Source of the DNA: JANPCX01 sp050916095
Lineage (GTDB): Bacteria > Pseudomonadota > Gammaproteobacteria > Burkholderiales > Burkholderiaceae_C
Assembly: GCA_050916095.1 (NCBI GenBank)
Contig: CP050901.1
Coordinates: 1,550,001-1,614,000 of the forward strand
DNA: 64,000 nucleotides
Direction: 5' to 3'
The position numbers and the translations under genes are program-made. Below are positions 27,157 through 35,870 of this stretch, piece by piece (position 1 is the first letter of the stretch; each line of letters opens with the position of its first letter). Below the pieces are notes generated by a model, which saw only the letters and a list, made by a program, of their open reading frames with translations, made no database searches and was not told the DNA's origin.

Positions 27157-28830
27157 ATGGACAGCACCGTCGGCCTGCTTCTGGCCACATTTTTGGTTTC
27201 GATTGTTGCGCTGTTGATCTTCATCGCGTCGATGGCGCGTGGCTTGTTTGGCCAGGGTGAAGCAGCCGCGCAGCAGATTTTTGAGCCCTACGAACAAGGC
27301 CGGGTTGAAGATCCTGCATTGAACGTGGCAGGCCAAGCAGCTTTGCAGCAGTCTGTGGATCCGCAGGGCGGCTCACAGGCCGCAATGGAGGATGAGCTCG
27401 CCGAGCGCCAGCGCATTGACCGCAGCAGCGCAGGGCCTGCACTGCTGTGCCTTTTTTTGGCCATCGTCTGGCTGGTCTGGGGCTCGGTGGCGGGGCTGAT
27501 GTCGTCCGTGAAACTGCATGCGCCCGACTGGCTGGTCGAACAAGCTTGGCTCACTTTTGGTCGCATTCGGCCAGCGCATCTGAACATCGTGGGTTATGGG
27601 TGGTGTTCATTTGCGGGGGTTGGCATTGCGCTGTGGATGATTCCGCGGCTGCTACGCACGCCTTTGGTGGGCGCGCGTTATGCGTACTGGGGGGCTTTTT
27701 TCTGGCACATGGGTGTCACGCTGGGGGTGGGGGCCTTGCTGGCAGGTTGGTCTGACGGCATGGAATGGCTGGAGTTTCCCTGGCAGATTGACATCTTGCT
27801 ATTCATCGGCGGCGGGTTGATGGGCCTGCCCCTGGCGCTGACGCTGTTGCAGCGACGCGTCGAACACCTTTACGTCTCGGTCTGGTACCTCGGCGCCGGG
27901 CTGTTGTGGTTTCCGGTGCTGTTTTTTGTAGCGAACATCCCTGGCCTGCACACTGGCGTGCAGCAGGCCACGATGAACTGGTGGTATGGCCACAATGCAC
28001 TCGGTCTGTGGTTCACGCCGCTGGGCCTGGCGGCGGCCTACTACTTCATTCCCAAAGTCCTGGGCAAGCCCATCCACTCCTACAACCTCTCGCTCTTGGG
28101 CTTTTGGGGTCTGGCCTTCTTCTATAGCCAGGTGGGTGGCCACCACCTCATCGGCGGGCCAGTGCCCAGTTGGTTCATCACGATCAGCATCGTGCAAAGC
28201 ATGATGATGTGCATCCCTGTGCTGGCGGTGGCCGTGAACCAGCACATGACGGTGTTGGGTCACTTTCGGGCCTTGCGACATTCGCCGACGCTGCGTTTCA
28301 TTGTGCTGGGGACCATGATGTACACGCTGGCCTCGGTGCAGGGTTCACTCGAAAGCCTGCGCTCAGTGAACACCATCACCCATTTCACCCACTACACCGT
28401 GGCCCATGCCCACCTCGGGCTCTACGGCTTTTTCTCGTTTGTGATGTTCGGTGCCATCTACTTCGTGATGCCTCGCGTCACGGAATGGGAGTGGCCCTAC
28501 CCGAAATTGATCAGCCTGCACTTCTGGCTGGTCACCCTTGGTTTTGGAATCTACCTGGTGTGGTTGACGATTGGCGGCTGGCTGCAGGGGGTGGCCATGC
28601 TGGATGTGGCGCGTCCGTTTATGGAGTCGGTCACGTTGACGCTGCCCTACCTGAAGGCTCGCTCCATTGGCGGTGCGTTGATGACGCTGGGTCATCTTGT
28701 CTTCGCTTTCCACTTCGTGGCCATGGTGCTGCGCTTCGGGCCGCGACGCTTGGGGGCTGCTGCCTTCAATGACTTGGGGTGGGTGGGCCGTTTGCTCAAC
28801 CGCGCCCAGAAAGCGGAGGTTGCGGCATGA
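27157..28830 (+). CDS. cbb3-type-like cytochrome oxidase subunit I with N-terminal extension
   Basis: The 557-residue haem-copper oxidase catalytic subunit is C-family (CcoN-like). His ligands are visible at H141 (RPAHLNIVGYG), H279 in YGHN, the CuB pair H329-H330 in GGHHL, and H417/H419 in VAHAHLGLYG. The active-site Tyr region AYYFIPK (295-296) is kept, which argues for oxygen reduction rather than NO reduction. Residues 1-88 form an unusual extension: one helix (GLLLATFLVSIVALLIFIA), then a charged linker up to RQRIDRS, where the usual core starts. ATG 27157 has ribosome site aacgagg. It overlaps the CcoO gene by four bases. Confidence 0.87.
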   Translation: MDSTVGLLLATFLVSIVALLIFIASMARGLFGQGEAAAQQIFEPYEQGRVEDPALNVAGQAALQQSVDPQGGSQAAMEDELAERQRIDRSSAGPALLCLFLAIVWLVWGSVAGLMSSVKLHAPDWLVEQAWLTFGRIRPAHLNIVGYGWCSFAGVGIALWMIPRLLRTPLVGARYAYWGAFFWHMGVTLGVGALLAGWSDGMEWLEFPWQIDILLFIGGGLMGLPLALTLLQRRVEHLYVSVWYLGAGLLWFPVLFFVANIPGLHTGVQQATMNWWYGHNALGLWFTPLGLAAAYYFIPKVLGKPIHSYNLSLLGFWGLAFFYSQVGGHHLIGGPVPSWFITISIVQSMMMCIPVLAVAVNQHMTVLGHFRALRHSPTLRFIVLGTMMYTLASVQGSLESLRSVNTITHFTHYTVAHAHLGLYGFFSFVMFGAIYFVMPRVTEWEWPYPKLISLHFWLVTLGFGIYLVWLTIGGWLQGVAMLDVARPFMESVTLTLPYLKARSIGGALMTLGHLVFAFHFVAMVLRFGPRRLGAAAFNDLGWVGRLLNRAQKAEVAA

Positions 28831-29465
28831 AGGGCCATATCGATGAAATCCGCATCGCCTCTGGCGCCATGGTCATTTTGTCCTTGGCCACGGCCCTGAT
28901 GGTGGTGTTGCCTTATATGCTGGCCGGCCAGGCCCATCCGGTGGGGACCGAGCTGAAGCCCTACACCCGGGAGCAATTGGCTGGACGCCAGCAGTACATC
29001 GCCAACGGCTGTGTTTACTGCCACTCCCAGCAGCCGCGCGATCCATCCCAGGCACCTGACGGCCTGCGAGGCTGGGGGCGGCCTTCGGTGGCCAGTGATT
29101 ATTTCTACGACTCGCCACATTTGCTGGGCACCATGCGCACAGGGCCTGACCTGCTCAACATCGGCGCACGCCAGCCCAGCCGTGACTGGCAGCTGGGCCA
29201 CCTGTACCAACCGCGTGCCTACACACCGCGCTCGACGATGCCGGCCTACCCCTACCTTTTCGAGTTGCGGCACCCGACCGCTGTCACGTCCCGAGACGTG
29301 GTCATCAACTTGCCCGACGCCTACAGGCCAGCCAACGGCTACGCCGTGGTGGCGCGCCAGGAGGCGCTCGATCTGGTGGACTACCTCCTGGCCCTGGACC
29401 GCACCTATCCCATCCTGCCGCCAGAAGACGCCGCCTCGGCCCCTGCCAAGGGAGTCAAACCATGA
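28827..29465 (+). CDS. CcoO-like mono-haem cytochrome c oxidase subunit II
   Basis: The 212-residue subunit has one N-terminal helix (MVILSLATALMVVLPYML), the haem c site CVYCHSQQPRDP, then RTGPDLLNIGARQPSRDW and STMPAYPYLF, which carries the axial Met, all typical of CcoO/FixO. ATG 28827 overlaps the subunit I stop. It passes electrons from the third subunit to the catalytic core. Confidence 0.88.
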   Translation: MKGHIDEIRIASGAMVILSLATALMVVLPYMLAGQAHPVGTELKPYTREQLAGRQQYIANGCVYCHSQQPRDPSQAPDGLRGWGRPSVASDYFYDSPHLLGTMRTGPDLLNIGARQPSRDWQLGHLYQPRAYTPRSTMPAYPYLFELRHPTAVTSRDVVINLPDAYRPANGYAVVARQEALDLVDYLLALDRTYPILPPEDAASAPAKGVKP

Positions 29466-30061
29466 GTCGCCAAAGCCAAAAGCCCAGCCAGGCCCACCGC
29501 CGCGAGGCCAGGGACCCCGACGAACATAACCGCCCCTTGCCCTGGTTCCTGATCATGTTCCTCGGGGCGATGGCCATGTGGGGCGCGTTCTACATCTACA
29601 GCACCCCAGGTGGGGGTAAATCCACCTGGGGCGACCAGCGCACGGAGGCGGCATTGCGCGGCAAGCCCAAACCGCCGCCCGGCGCCAAGGTCGATGGATC
29701 GCCCATCTACAGCGCCAAATGTGTCGCCTGCCACCAGGCCAACGGTGGCGGTGTGCCGGGTGTGTTCCCGCCGCTGGCTGGGTCTGAGTGGGTGCTGGGC
29801 AGCCCGACCCGCCTGGTGCAGATCCTGCTGCATGGCGTGAGCGGCGAGATGGTCGTCAAGGGCAACACGTACAAAGGGGTGATGCCGGCTTTTGCCACGC
29901 TGTCAGACGCCGAGCTGGCCGCCGTGGCCACGCACCTGCGCAGCCAATGGGGCAACCAAGCGAGTGAAGTGACGACGGCTTTTGTTGAGGAACAGCGCAA
30001 GGCCACCCAGGACCGAGGCAAGCCATGGGCCGGTGGTGCGGAACTGGAGACCCTGCCTTGA
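29462..30061 (+). CDS. Membrane-anchored mono-haem cytochrome c (CcoP substitute)
   Basis: The 199-residue protein has a charged cytoplasmic N-terminus (REARDPDEHNRPLPW), one helix (LIMFLGAMAMWGAFYIY), and a single haem c site CVACHQANGGGVPGVFPPL with a probable axial Met in KGVMPAFATL. The N-terminal part resembles the start of CcoP, but only one haem site is present where CcoP has two. It overlaps the CcoO gene by four bases and the Sco gene by four bases. Confidence 0.85.
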   Translation: MSRQSQKPSQAHRREARDPDEHNRPLPWFLIMFLGAMAMWGAFYIYSTPGGGKSTWGDQRTEAALRGKPKPPPGAKVDGSPIYSAKCVACHQANGGGVPGVFPPLAGSEWVLGSPTRLVQILLHGVSGEMVVKGNTYKGVMPAFATLSDAELAAVATHLRSQWGNQASEVTTAFVEEQRKATQDRGKPWAGGAELETLP

Positions 30062-30696
30062 GCTGGCTGGGCACCGGCCTGGCCAGCACAATCAGCCTTG
30101 TTTTGGTGCTGGGTGCTTTCGGTCTGGCCACCGATGGTTTTACGCTGTTGACCGCAGAAGAGGCGCGCCGGCGAAGTGTGGCGCGAGAACGTCCTCTGCT
30201 GCCGCCTCTGACCGTACAGGCTGCCGGCGACCCGCAGGCTGCGACGACGGATTGGTCCGACGCCTTGCGCCAGGACGGCCGCGTCGCAGTGATGCATTTC
30301 ATTTACACCGGCTGCCGCACACTGTGTTCGGTGCAAAGTGCCCAGACCCGGGAGCTGCAACGACAGATCCGGGCGCGCGGATTGACTGGTCGTGTGCGGC
30401 TCGTGACCGTGAGTTTCGATCCACAGCGCGACAGCCTGGAGGTGCTCGCCCGCCATGCCGCACGATTTGAAGCGCAGCCTGGGCAGTGGTCGATGTGGCG
30501 GCCCAGCGATGCCGAGCAACTCCAGGTGGCGCTGCGTCGCCTGGGCATCATCGTGCTTGACGATGTCAAGATCGAGGGCGAGTTCGTTCACAACGCCGCC
30601 TGGCTGGTGATCGACCGCCATGCCCGTCTTCGCGCCGTGATGCCCCAGGAATCACCCCTGCGCGCCTTACGTTTGGCGTGGGAGTTGGCGTCGTGA
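30058..30696 (+). CDS. SCO1/SenC-type copper chaperone for oxidase
   Basis: The 212-residue thioredoxin-fold protein is anchored by one N-terminal helix. The copper-binding Cys pair is in TGCRTLCS (CxxxC), with the later His in EGEFVHNAAW and the VSFDPQRDS loop. SCO proteins supply copper for oxidase assembly, here most likely the CuB site. The start is TTG at 30058, overlapping the cytochrome c stop; an upstream frame to 30025 exists inside that gene. Confidence 0.87.
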   Translation: MSWLGTGLASTISLVLVLGAFGLATDGFTLLTAEEARRRSVARERPLLPPLTVQAAGDPQAATTDWSDALRQDGRVAVMHFIYTGCRTLCSVQSAQTRELQRQIRARGLTGRVRLVTVSFDPQRDSLEVLARHAARFEAQPGQWSMWRPSDAEQLQVALRRLGIIVLDDVKIEGEFVHNAAWLVIDRHARLRAVMPQESPLRALRLAWELAS

Positions 30697-31262
30697 AGCG
30701 GCGCAGCAGCATTCCCGTGGCCGTGGCGGCTGCGGCCGCCTTGGGTTTGCTGCTGTCGCCCCCGGTGCGCGAGCTGCTGTTGTCGCGCATGAGCCTGCAC
30801 ATGAACCTTCAGTTGCCGCTGCTGGTGCTGTGTGGTGCAGGCATGGTGCTGCCTTGGCGGTCCACGCTGGCGCGTTTGCTTGCTCCGGTCAACCGCGTGG
30901 GATTGAGCGGCTGGTTGCTCGGTACCGGACTTTTCAGCGTATGGATGGTGCCGCGTGCGCTGGACGCCGCCGTGGCCGATCCAGCGGTTGACGCCTGGAA
31001 GGTGGCCAGCCTGCTGCTGGCCGGCGGTCTGTTGATGCTTTCCTGGCGACCGGCCGGTACCGTGGTGCAGGCTTTTTTTGTGGGAAACACGGTGTGGATG
31101 ACGGTGACGGTCGGTTTGCTCGTGGCCCAATCCCCCGTGCGACTTTGTAATGCCTACCTCGAAGACGACCAGCGCCTGGCCGGCTACGGACTGACCTTGT
31201 TGGGCATCGCCGCAGGCGCAGCCTGGCTGTGGGGACTGCGCCTTCGAAGGTTGGCTGCATGA
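30693..31262 (+). CDS. Integral membrane protein of the oxidase operon
   Basis: The 189-residue protein has five or six hydrophobic helices (e.g. LPLLVLCGAGMVLPW, GWLLGTGLFSVWMV, LLLAGGLLMLSW). The stretch LLSRMSLHMNLQLPLLV resembles the opening of caa3_CtaG-type assembly proteins, but the match is partial and the protein is shorter. GTG 30693 overlaps the Sco stop. Its location argues for a role in copper or haem insertion into the oxidase, which is inferred. Confidence 0.65.
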   Translation: MKRRSSIPVAVAAAAALGLLLSPPVRELLLSRMSLHMNLQLPLLVLCGAGMVLPWRSTLARLLAPVNRVGLSGWLLGTGLFSVWMVPRALDAAVADPAVDAWKVASLLLAGGLLMLSWRPAGTVVQAFFVGNTVWMTVTVGLLVAQSPVRLCNAYLEDDQRLAGYGLTLLGIAAGAAWLWGLRLRRLAA

Positions 31263-31370
31263 CTGCTTTCAAGCGTGATGAAACGAATATGCCAAAGACC
31301 CGGGTAACCTCGTTCTCGGTCGCGTGTGAGACGGCGTGTTTTGGAAGTCATGGGCATGAACACCGCCAAT

Positions 31371-31499
31371 CGTTTGAGAAAAACCTGTCGATACAATCCG
31401 CGCCGTGTTTACTTTGACGCCCACCACACTTCGCCGACGTTGCTGGCTCGCGCTTTTTGCGATGCTGGCTGCGGTGTTGTTGCCCACCTTGTCGCATGC
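31371..31499. repeat. Imperfect direct repeat, right copy (DUF2946 5' end)
   Basis: This is the partner of 24850-24978 at a constant offset of 6521. It covers the leader and the first third of the third DUF2946 gene. Similarity starts at cgtttg and stops after tcgcatgc. Confidence 0.85.
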
Positions 31500-31809
31500 A
31501 GTTCATGCAGCCCGGGGTGACAGCAAGTGGGTGGAAGTGTGTACAGCGCAGGGGGCGCGTTTTGTCGTTGTAGGTGAGGGCGTCGTGTCGGACCAGTCCT
31601 CCGCGCCCGGTTCCTCTGATGCCACAACACACATGCAGAACTGCCCCTGCTGTGGCTCGTCACCCGCGATGGGCTTGCCGCCGCCGGCAGCCGGTGCGGT
31701 TTGGATGCCGCATGTGAGTGCGCTTGTACCGCCTCTGTTCTTGCAGGCAGCACACACCCTCTTTGCCTGGCGCACCGCGCAACCGCGCGGGCCTCCCTCT
31801 TTCTCCTGA
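31405..31809 (+). CDS. DUF2946 family protein, copy 3
   Basis: The 134-residue protein starts with GTG and has a signal-like helix (LALFAMLAAVLLPTLSHAVHA), then DSKWVEVCTAQGARFV, a Cys cluster NCPCCGS, and the ending RGPPSFS. Its N-terminal third is nearly the same as copy 1 (24884), while the rest differs, with CPCC replacing HCAFC. It lies 93 bases before a TonB receptor of the haem operon, the usual neighbour for this family. Confidence 0.78.
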   Translation: MFTLTPTTLRRRCWLALFAMLAAVLLPTLSHAVHAARGDSKWVEVCTAQGARFVVVGEGVVSDQSSAPGSSDATTHMQNCPCCGSSPAMGLPPPAAGAVWMPHVSALVPPLFLQAAHTLFAWRTAQPRGPPSFS

Positions 31810-31824
31810 TTCATCGACGCCCGT

Positions 31825-31855
31825 CAGGCGTGCGTGGCACCACCACGCACGCCTG
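31825..31855. terminator. Strong hairpin between DUF2946 and receptor genes
   Basis: A perfect 13-base stem (CAGGCGTGCGTGG / CCACGCACGCCTG) with a five-base loop cacca is followed shortly by ttcgtttt. It could terminate the DUF2946 transcript, or act as a leader structure for the receptor gene 48 bases downstream. Confidence 0.6.
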
Positions 31856-31902
31856 AGACCTTCGTTTTGAGGCCGCATGCATGAGCACGCGGCGATCAGG
31901 AG

Positions 31903-33921
31903 ATGACCGTGAGATCCAAGTACGTTTTGGCACCTTTGGTGCGTGCGCTCAATGGCAGCGTGTTTGTGGCCCCCTGCGTTCCGCGTGGCGCTGTGTTGGG
32001 CCTTTGTTTGACGGGCCTGTTCAGCGCCACGGCACAGGCGCAATCCGCGGGTGACAACGAAGCAGCGACGTTACCACCCGTCGTCGTCACGGCCACGAGC
32101 CGCACCCAGCCTGTTGCCGACGTGCAGGCGGCGGTGCAGGTGATTTCGCAGCGCGAGTTGCAGAGCTACCCGGGCACCAGCTTGACGGAAGCATTGCAAC
32201 TGGCCGTGGGGGTGGATGCCCGGGCCAACGGGGCCAATTCCACGTTGGCGATACGGGGCATCATCACCAATGCAGGTTCTCCCGTTCTGGTGCTGGTGGA
32301 TGGTTTGCGGCGCACCGCCAAGTACGGCGGGGTGAACCTGAACCTGATTGCGCTGGAAGATGTCGAGCGCATTGAAATCGTGCGTGGGCCGATGTCCGCG
32401 CTGTACGGTGCCGATGCCACGGGTGGCGTCATCAACGTGGTGACCAAGTCGGTGGCCAAAGCAGAACCGGGCAGTGGCAGTGTGCGCACCACACTGGGAC
32501 AAACCACCGACCACCAGCGCGATACGGTGGCTGCCGGGGCCACACTCAACTTTGCGGCGGCGGCCACGCGGCACCGTGTATCACTGGAGCAGCGCAGCCG
32601 TGACCTGTACCGCTACAACAAGAACGCAGCGCTGGCAGACCTGGGAAAAATCGATCAGCGCTTCCTGATGTACCAAGGTGAGTTGGTCTTGAATGAAGAC
32701 CACCGCCTCATGTGGGCGCTGGAGCATTTGGACCAATCGGACAAAAGCCCCGGTCTGCTGGCTGCGGCACCGCCTGCCCGGCCCACGGCACAAAGTTATG
32801 AAGGCTATGAGAAGGAGCGCCGAACCTTCGGCGCATTGCGATACAGCGGCCGAGTGGCGGGCGGCCAGTTGGCGGTAGACGTGGCGCAAGGCCAGTCGGA
32901 TGCGTCCACCACACGTGCTTTCCCCACGATCGAGACCACCGACTATCGGCAAACCCAGCTCAACGCCCGCTACTTTTACGACTGGGGTCCGCATGCCCTC
33001 GTGTTGGGCGCAGGTCAGACGGTGGACAGGCTCAACATCAGCATCAACAGCCGCGAGGCGCGTCGCAGCAACGAGCATGTGTTGATTCAAGACGAATGGC
33101 GCATCGGCGGCGGCTTCTCGCTGCTGGCGGGTGTTCGTGAAGACCGCTTCAACGATTTCGGTTCAGTGACCACGCCGCGCGCCGCCTTGACCTACCGCAC
33201 CGGTCCCTGGTCCGTGCGTTTGGGGCATGGCGAAGCCTACCGTGCACCGAGCGTGCTGGAGCAGTACTCCAGCTTTTTGCGTGGCCGCTTTTTGGTTGTG
33301 GGCGACCCCAATTTGAAGCCTGAAACCAACAAAACCAATGAGATCGCGCTGGGGTTCAACCAGCGCGACTTCAGCGGTGAGCTCACCTATTTCGATTCCA
33401 AAGTCGACAACCTCATCCAAAGCGTTTCGCGCCCGCGCGAGGCCTCCGATCCGGCCAGTGTGCAGTTGCGCAGCCAATATGCCAACGTGGCCCAGGCACG
33501 GCTCAAGGGGGTGGAGGTGCAGGGCCAGTGGCGCATCACGCCCCAATGGTCTACCCAACTCGGTTTGGACTATTTGGACGCCACCGATGAGTCCACTGGC
33601 GCACGCCTGACGCAACGTTCTCGCGTCATGGCCAGGCTGGGTGTGGCCTACACGCGTGGCGCCTGGCGGGTTGATTTCCGCACCCGGCACTACAGCGACT
33701 ACTGGAATGCCGACCCTGCCATTCGCGGCAGCGCGCCCTTCAACAGCAGCTACGGCACGGCCGACCTGCGGCTGGAGTACCGCGCTACCAAAGCCTTGGC
33801 CTTGGCCCTGGGCATTGACAACCTCAGCGACAAACGCCAACCCATCAACTGGAGCAACACGGGCGCCACCATGGACCCGCCTGCGCGTTTTGTTTACCTG
33901 AACGCCCGCTACAGCTTTTGA
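31903..33921 (+). CDS. TonB-dependent haem receptor
   Basis: The 672-residue receptor has a long basic N-terminus and signal (ending in ATAQAQS). A TonB-box-like LPPVVVTATS follows, then a plug with LAIRGIITNAGSPVLVLVDGLRR and ERIEIVRGPMSALYGADATGGVINVVTK, and a barrel ending in NARYSF. Ribosome site caggag precedes ATG 31903. It heads an operon with a haem-utilisation factor and a haem ABC transporter, so haem is the most likely ligand. Its plug also resembles BtuB-type receptors, so a corrinoid is the alternative. Confidence 0.87.
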   Translation: MTVRSKYVLAPLVRALNGSVFVAPCVPRGAVLGLCLTGLFSATAQAQSAGDNEAATLPPVVVTATSRTQPVADVQAAVQVISQRELQSYPGTSLTEALQLAVGVDARANGANSTLAIRGIITNAGSPVLVLVDGLRRTAKYGGVNLNLIALEDVERIEIVRGPMSALYGADATGGVINVVTKSVAKAEPGSGSVRTTLGQTTDHQRDTVAAGATLNFAAAATRHRVSLEQRSRDLYRYNKNAALADLGKIDQRFLMYQGELVLNEDHRLMWALEHLDQSDKSPGLLAAAPPARPTAQSYEGYEKERRTFGALRYSGRVAGGQLAVDVAQGQSDASTTRAFPTIETTDYRQTQLNARYFYDWGPHALVLGAGQTVDRLNISINSREARRSNEHVLIQDEWRIGGGFSLLAGVREDRFNDFGSVTTPRAALTYRTGPWSVRLGHGEAYRAPSVLEQYSSFLRGRFLVVGDPNLKPETNKTNEIALGFNQRDFSGELTYFDSKVDNLIQSVSRPREASDPASVQLRSQYANVAQARLKGVEVQGQWRITPQWSTQLGLDYLDATDESTGARLTQRSRVMARLGVAYTRGAWRVDFRTRHYSDYWNADPAIRGSAPFNSSYGTADLRLEYRATKALALALGIDNLSDKRQPINWSNTGATMDPPARFVYLNARYSF

Positions 33922-33938
33922 ACCCGGGAGAACGGCTG

Positions 33939-34937
33939 ATGCATCCCAAGACCACGTCCTTGTCCCCCGAAGAGTCGCAACTTCTGTTGCGTGACCCGGA
34001 TCGTTTGTACGCCCGTTGGCGACAAGCCCTGACCGAGCACCACCACCTGCACGGCCCCGAGGCCGCAGCCCTTCTGGGTGTGCCCGAAGCGGCTTTGCTG
34101 GCAAGTGCCACCGGGCGCGGCAACCAGCCTTTGCAAGTGGGTCTGGCGAAGCTGCTCGAACCGCTGGCACAGTGGGGCAGGGTGCTGGTGGCGGTACGCA
34201 ACCGCTTGGGCGTGAAACTGGACATTCTGGCCCGCGCACATATTGATGTCGCGACAACCTCGGGCATCACGATTCAAGGGGAGCAGCACCATGTGTTTTT
34301 GTCCACACAGGGCGTGGCACGCATCGACCTCTTCGAAGAAGAAGATGGCCACGGCCACACCTTCAGTTTGAATTGGTTCGATGGAAGGGGTGACGTGATT
34401 GGCCGCTTGTTTTTGATGAGCAAAAGCGGTCGCGAAGAAGCCTTGCCGTGGTTGCAACAGTTCGCGGTGGCCTCACCGCAAGCCGTTTGGGAGGCCGCAC
34501 CCATGGCCCTGCCGCCCAAGGTGAACGTGATGGCGTCTCAGTGGTTGGTGGGTGAAACGGTAGCGCAGGGCGCGCAGGTTCAGGCCTGGGCCACGGCGGC
34601 CATTTTGTGTTGTGATCAAGCCCCTGCGATGCAGCTGGACATGAGCGGCATGGGGGCTGCCTCGGTGTATCGCGGCGCGCTCGGTAAAACCATGCACACC
34701 CCACCCGGCGCGCATGCCACCGACTTGTTGTGCAAGCTGCACGCCCGGCCACAGTGTGCCGTGGCCGTGCGCGCCGTCACGCAGGGCGATGTGATGGGGC
34801 TGCAAGTGCTGGATGCCGACGGTGGCAGCCTCGTGTTCATGCCGCAGGGTTTGGACAAGCCTCAAGCCTGGCTCGACGCTGTGGCCCACCGCGCGCAAGC
34901 GCTGGCCCTTGATTCCCTCGCCAAGGAGATGCCATGA
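33939..34937 (+). CDS. hmuS: HmuS/HemS-family haem utilisation protein
   Basis: The 332-residue cytoplasmic protein is of the HemS/ChuS/HmuS family, which binds haem delivered by the transporter and traffics or degrades it. Two repeats are visible: ARWRQALTEHHHLHGPEAAALLGVPEAAL in the first and LCKLHARPQCAVAVRAVTQGDVMGLQVLD in the second. GWxxG-type haem-pocket text is weak, but the WFDGRGDVIGRLFL stretch is typical. ATG 33939 with cgggagaacgg upstream is preferred over TTG 33918. Its stop overlaps the HmuT start. Confidence 0.82.
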   Translation: MHPKTTSLSPEESQLLLRDPDRLYARWRQALTEHHHLHGPEAAALLGVPEAALLASATGRGNQPLQVGLAKLLEPLAQWGRVLVAVRNRLGVKLDILARAHIDVATTSGITIQGEQHHVFLSTQGVARIDLFEEEDGHGHTFSLNWFDGRGDVIGRLFLMSKSGREEALPWLQQFAVASPQAVWEAAPMALPPKVNVMASQWLVGETVAQGAQVQAWATAAILCCDQAPAMQLDMSGMGAASVYRGALGKTMHTPPGAHATDLLCKLHARPQCAVAVRAVTQGDVMGLQVLDADGGSLVFMPQGLDKPQAWLDAVAHRAQALALDSLAKEMP

Positions 34938-35824
34938 AGACGGCTGCGCAGGGTCAATATGCCCAAACTCATTCGGTACTGCGTCGGTGCTGGGCACTGA
35001 TTGTTTGGGCGCTGATGCTGCTGGCTGGACCTGCTGCAGCCGCAGAGCGCCTCATCGTCACCAACAGCTATGTGGCGGAAATCGTTGTTGCTTTGGGCGG
35101 AGCGTCGCAGATCGTGGCGGTGGGTGGCGGCAGCGACCACCTGACCGAGTTGGCGAAAGTGCCCCGTTTGCCAGGCTTTCGCCAAACATCGGCCGAACCG
35201 ATGTTGGCGGTATCGCCCACGCGTTTGCTCATCAGCAATGAATGGGTGGTGCCGCAAACCCTGGATCAGTTGCGGGCAGCAGGTGTCAAGGTCGATGTGA
35301 TCGATGGCGAACAAAGCCCCGCCGGTGTGGAGCGCCGCATTCGTTTCGTCGCAAGCGTGCTGGGCAAAGCGGCCGAAGGCGAGCGGCTGGTGGCCAAGTT
35401 CCGCGCCGACATGGCCGAAGTCGCCGCGCAGGTGGCCAAGTTGCCCCGCAAACCGAAAGCCATTTTTATTTTGGCCGGTGGGCAGCGGCCCACATTGGTG
35501 GGCGGTCGCGGCACCAATGTGGCAGCGCTGCTGGACCTGGCCGGTGGCGACAACGTGGCTGAAGCGTTCGATGGCTTCAAAGTGATGAGTGCCGAAGCCA
35601 TGATTGAAGCCGCGCCCGAGTTCATCCTGACCAACCAGGATGGCACCGTGCCCAGCGATGGCGTTGCGGTGGCGCTGCGTGCACCGGGTGCGATGGCCAC
35701 GCCAGCGGGAAGGGCGGGCCGTTTGATCACGGTGCCAGGGCACTATTTGCAAGGCATGGGTATTCAAACCCCGGCCGGTATTCGCGAAGTCGCGCGGGCC
35801 TTGCACCCCGGGCAGTTCAAATGA
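34934..35824 (+). CDS. hmuT: HmuT-like haem ABC transporter substrate-binding protein
   Basis: This 296-residue periplasmic binding protein has a signal segment (LIVWALMLLAGPAAAAE) followed by RLIVTNSYVAEIVVALGG. The segment PRLPGFRQTSAEPMLAVSPT is the characteristic region of HmuT/ShuT. The second lobe includes GRGTNVAALLDLAGGDNVAEA. It starts at ATG 34934, overlapping hmuS. It delivers haem to the HmuU permease 46 bases downstream. Confidence 0.86.
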   Translation: MKTAAQGQYAQTHSVLRRCWALIVWALMLLAGPAAAAERLIVTNSYVAEIVVALGGASQIVAVGGGSDHLTELAKVPRLPGFRQTSAEPMLAVSPTRLLISNEWVVPQTLDQLRAAGVKVDVIDGEQSPAGVERRIRFVASVLGKAAEGERLVAKFRADMAEVAAQVAKLPRKPKAIFILAGGQRPTLVGGRGTNVAALLDLAGGDNVAEAFDGFKVMSAEAMIEAAPEFILTNQDGTVPSDGVAVALRAPGAMATPAGRAGRLITVPGHYLQGMGIQTPAGIREVARALHPGQFK

Positions 35825-35870
35825 AGCCCACTGCTGATTTGCCCACAGCCCTGCGCGGGAGAAGACGCCG

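Noticed and set aside
27157..28830. Subunit I as a nitric oxide reductase
   Set aside because: The active-site Tyr region AYYFIPK is kept and the partners are CcoO-like and Sco-like, which fits an oxygen reductase.
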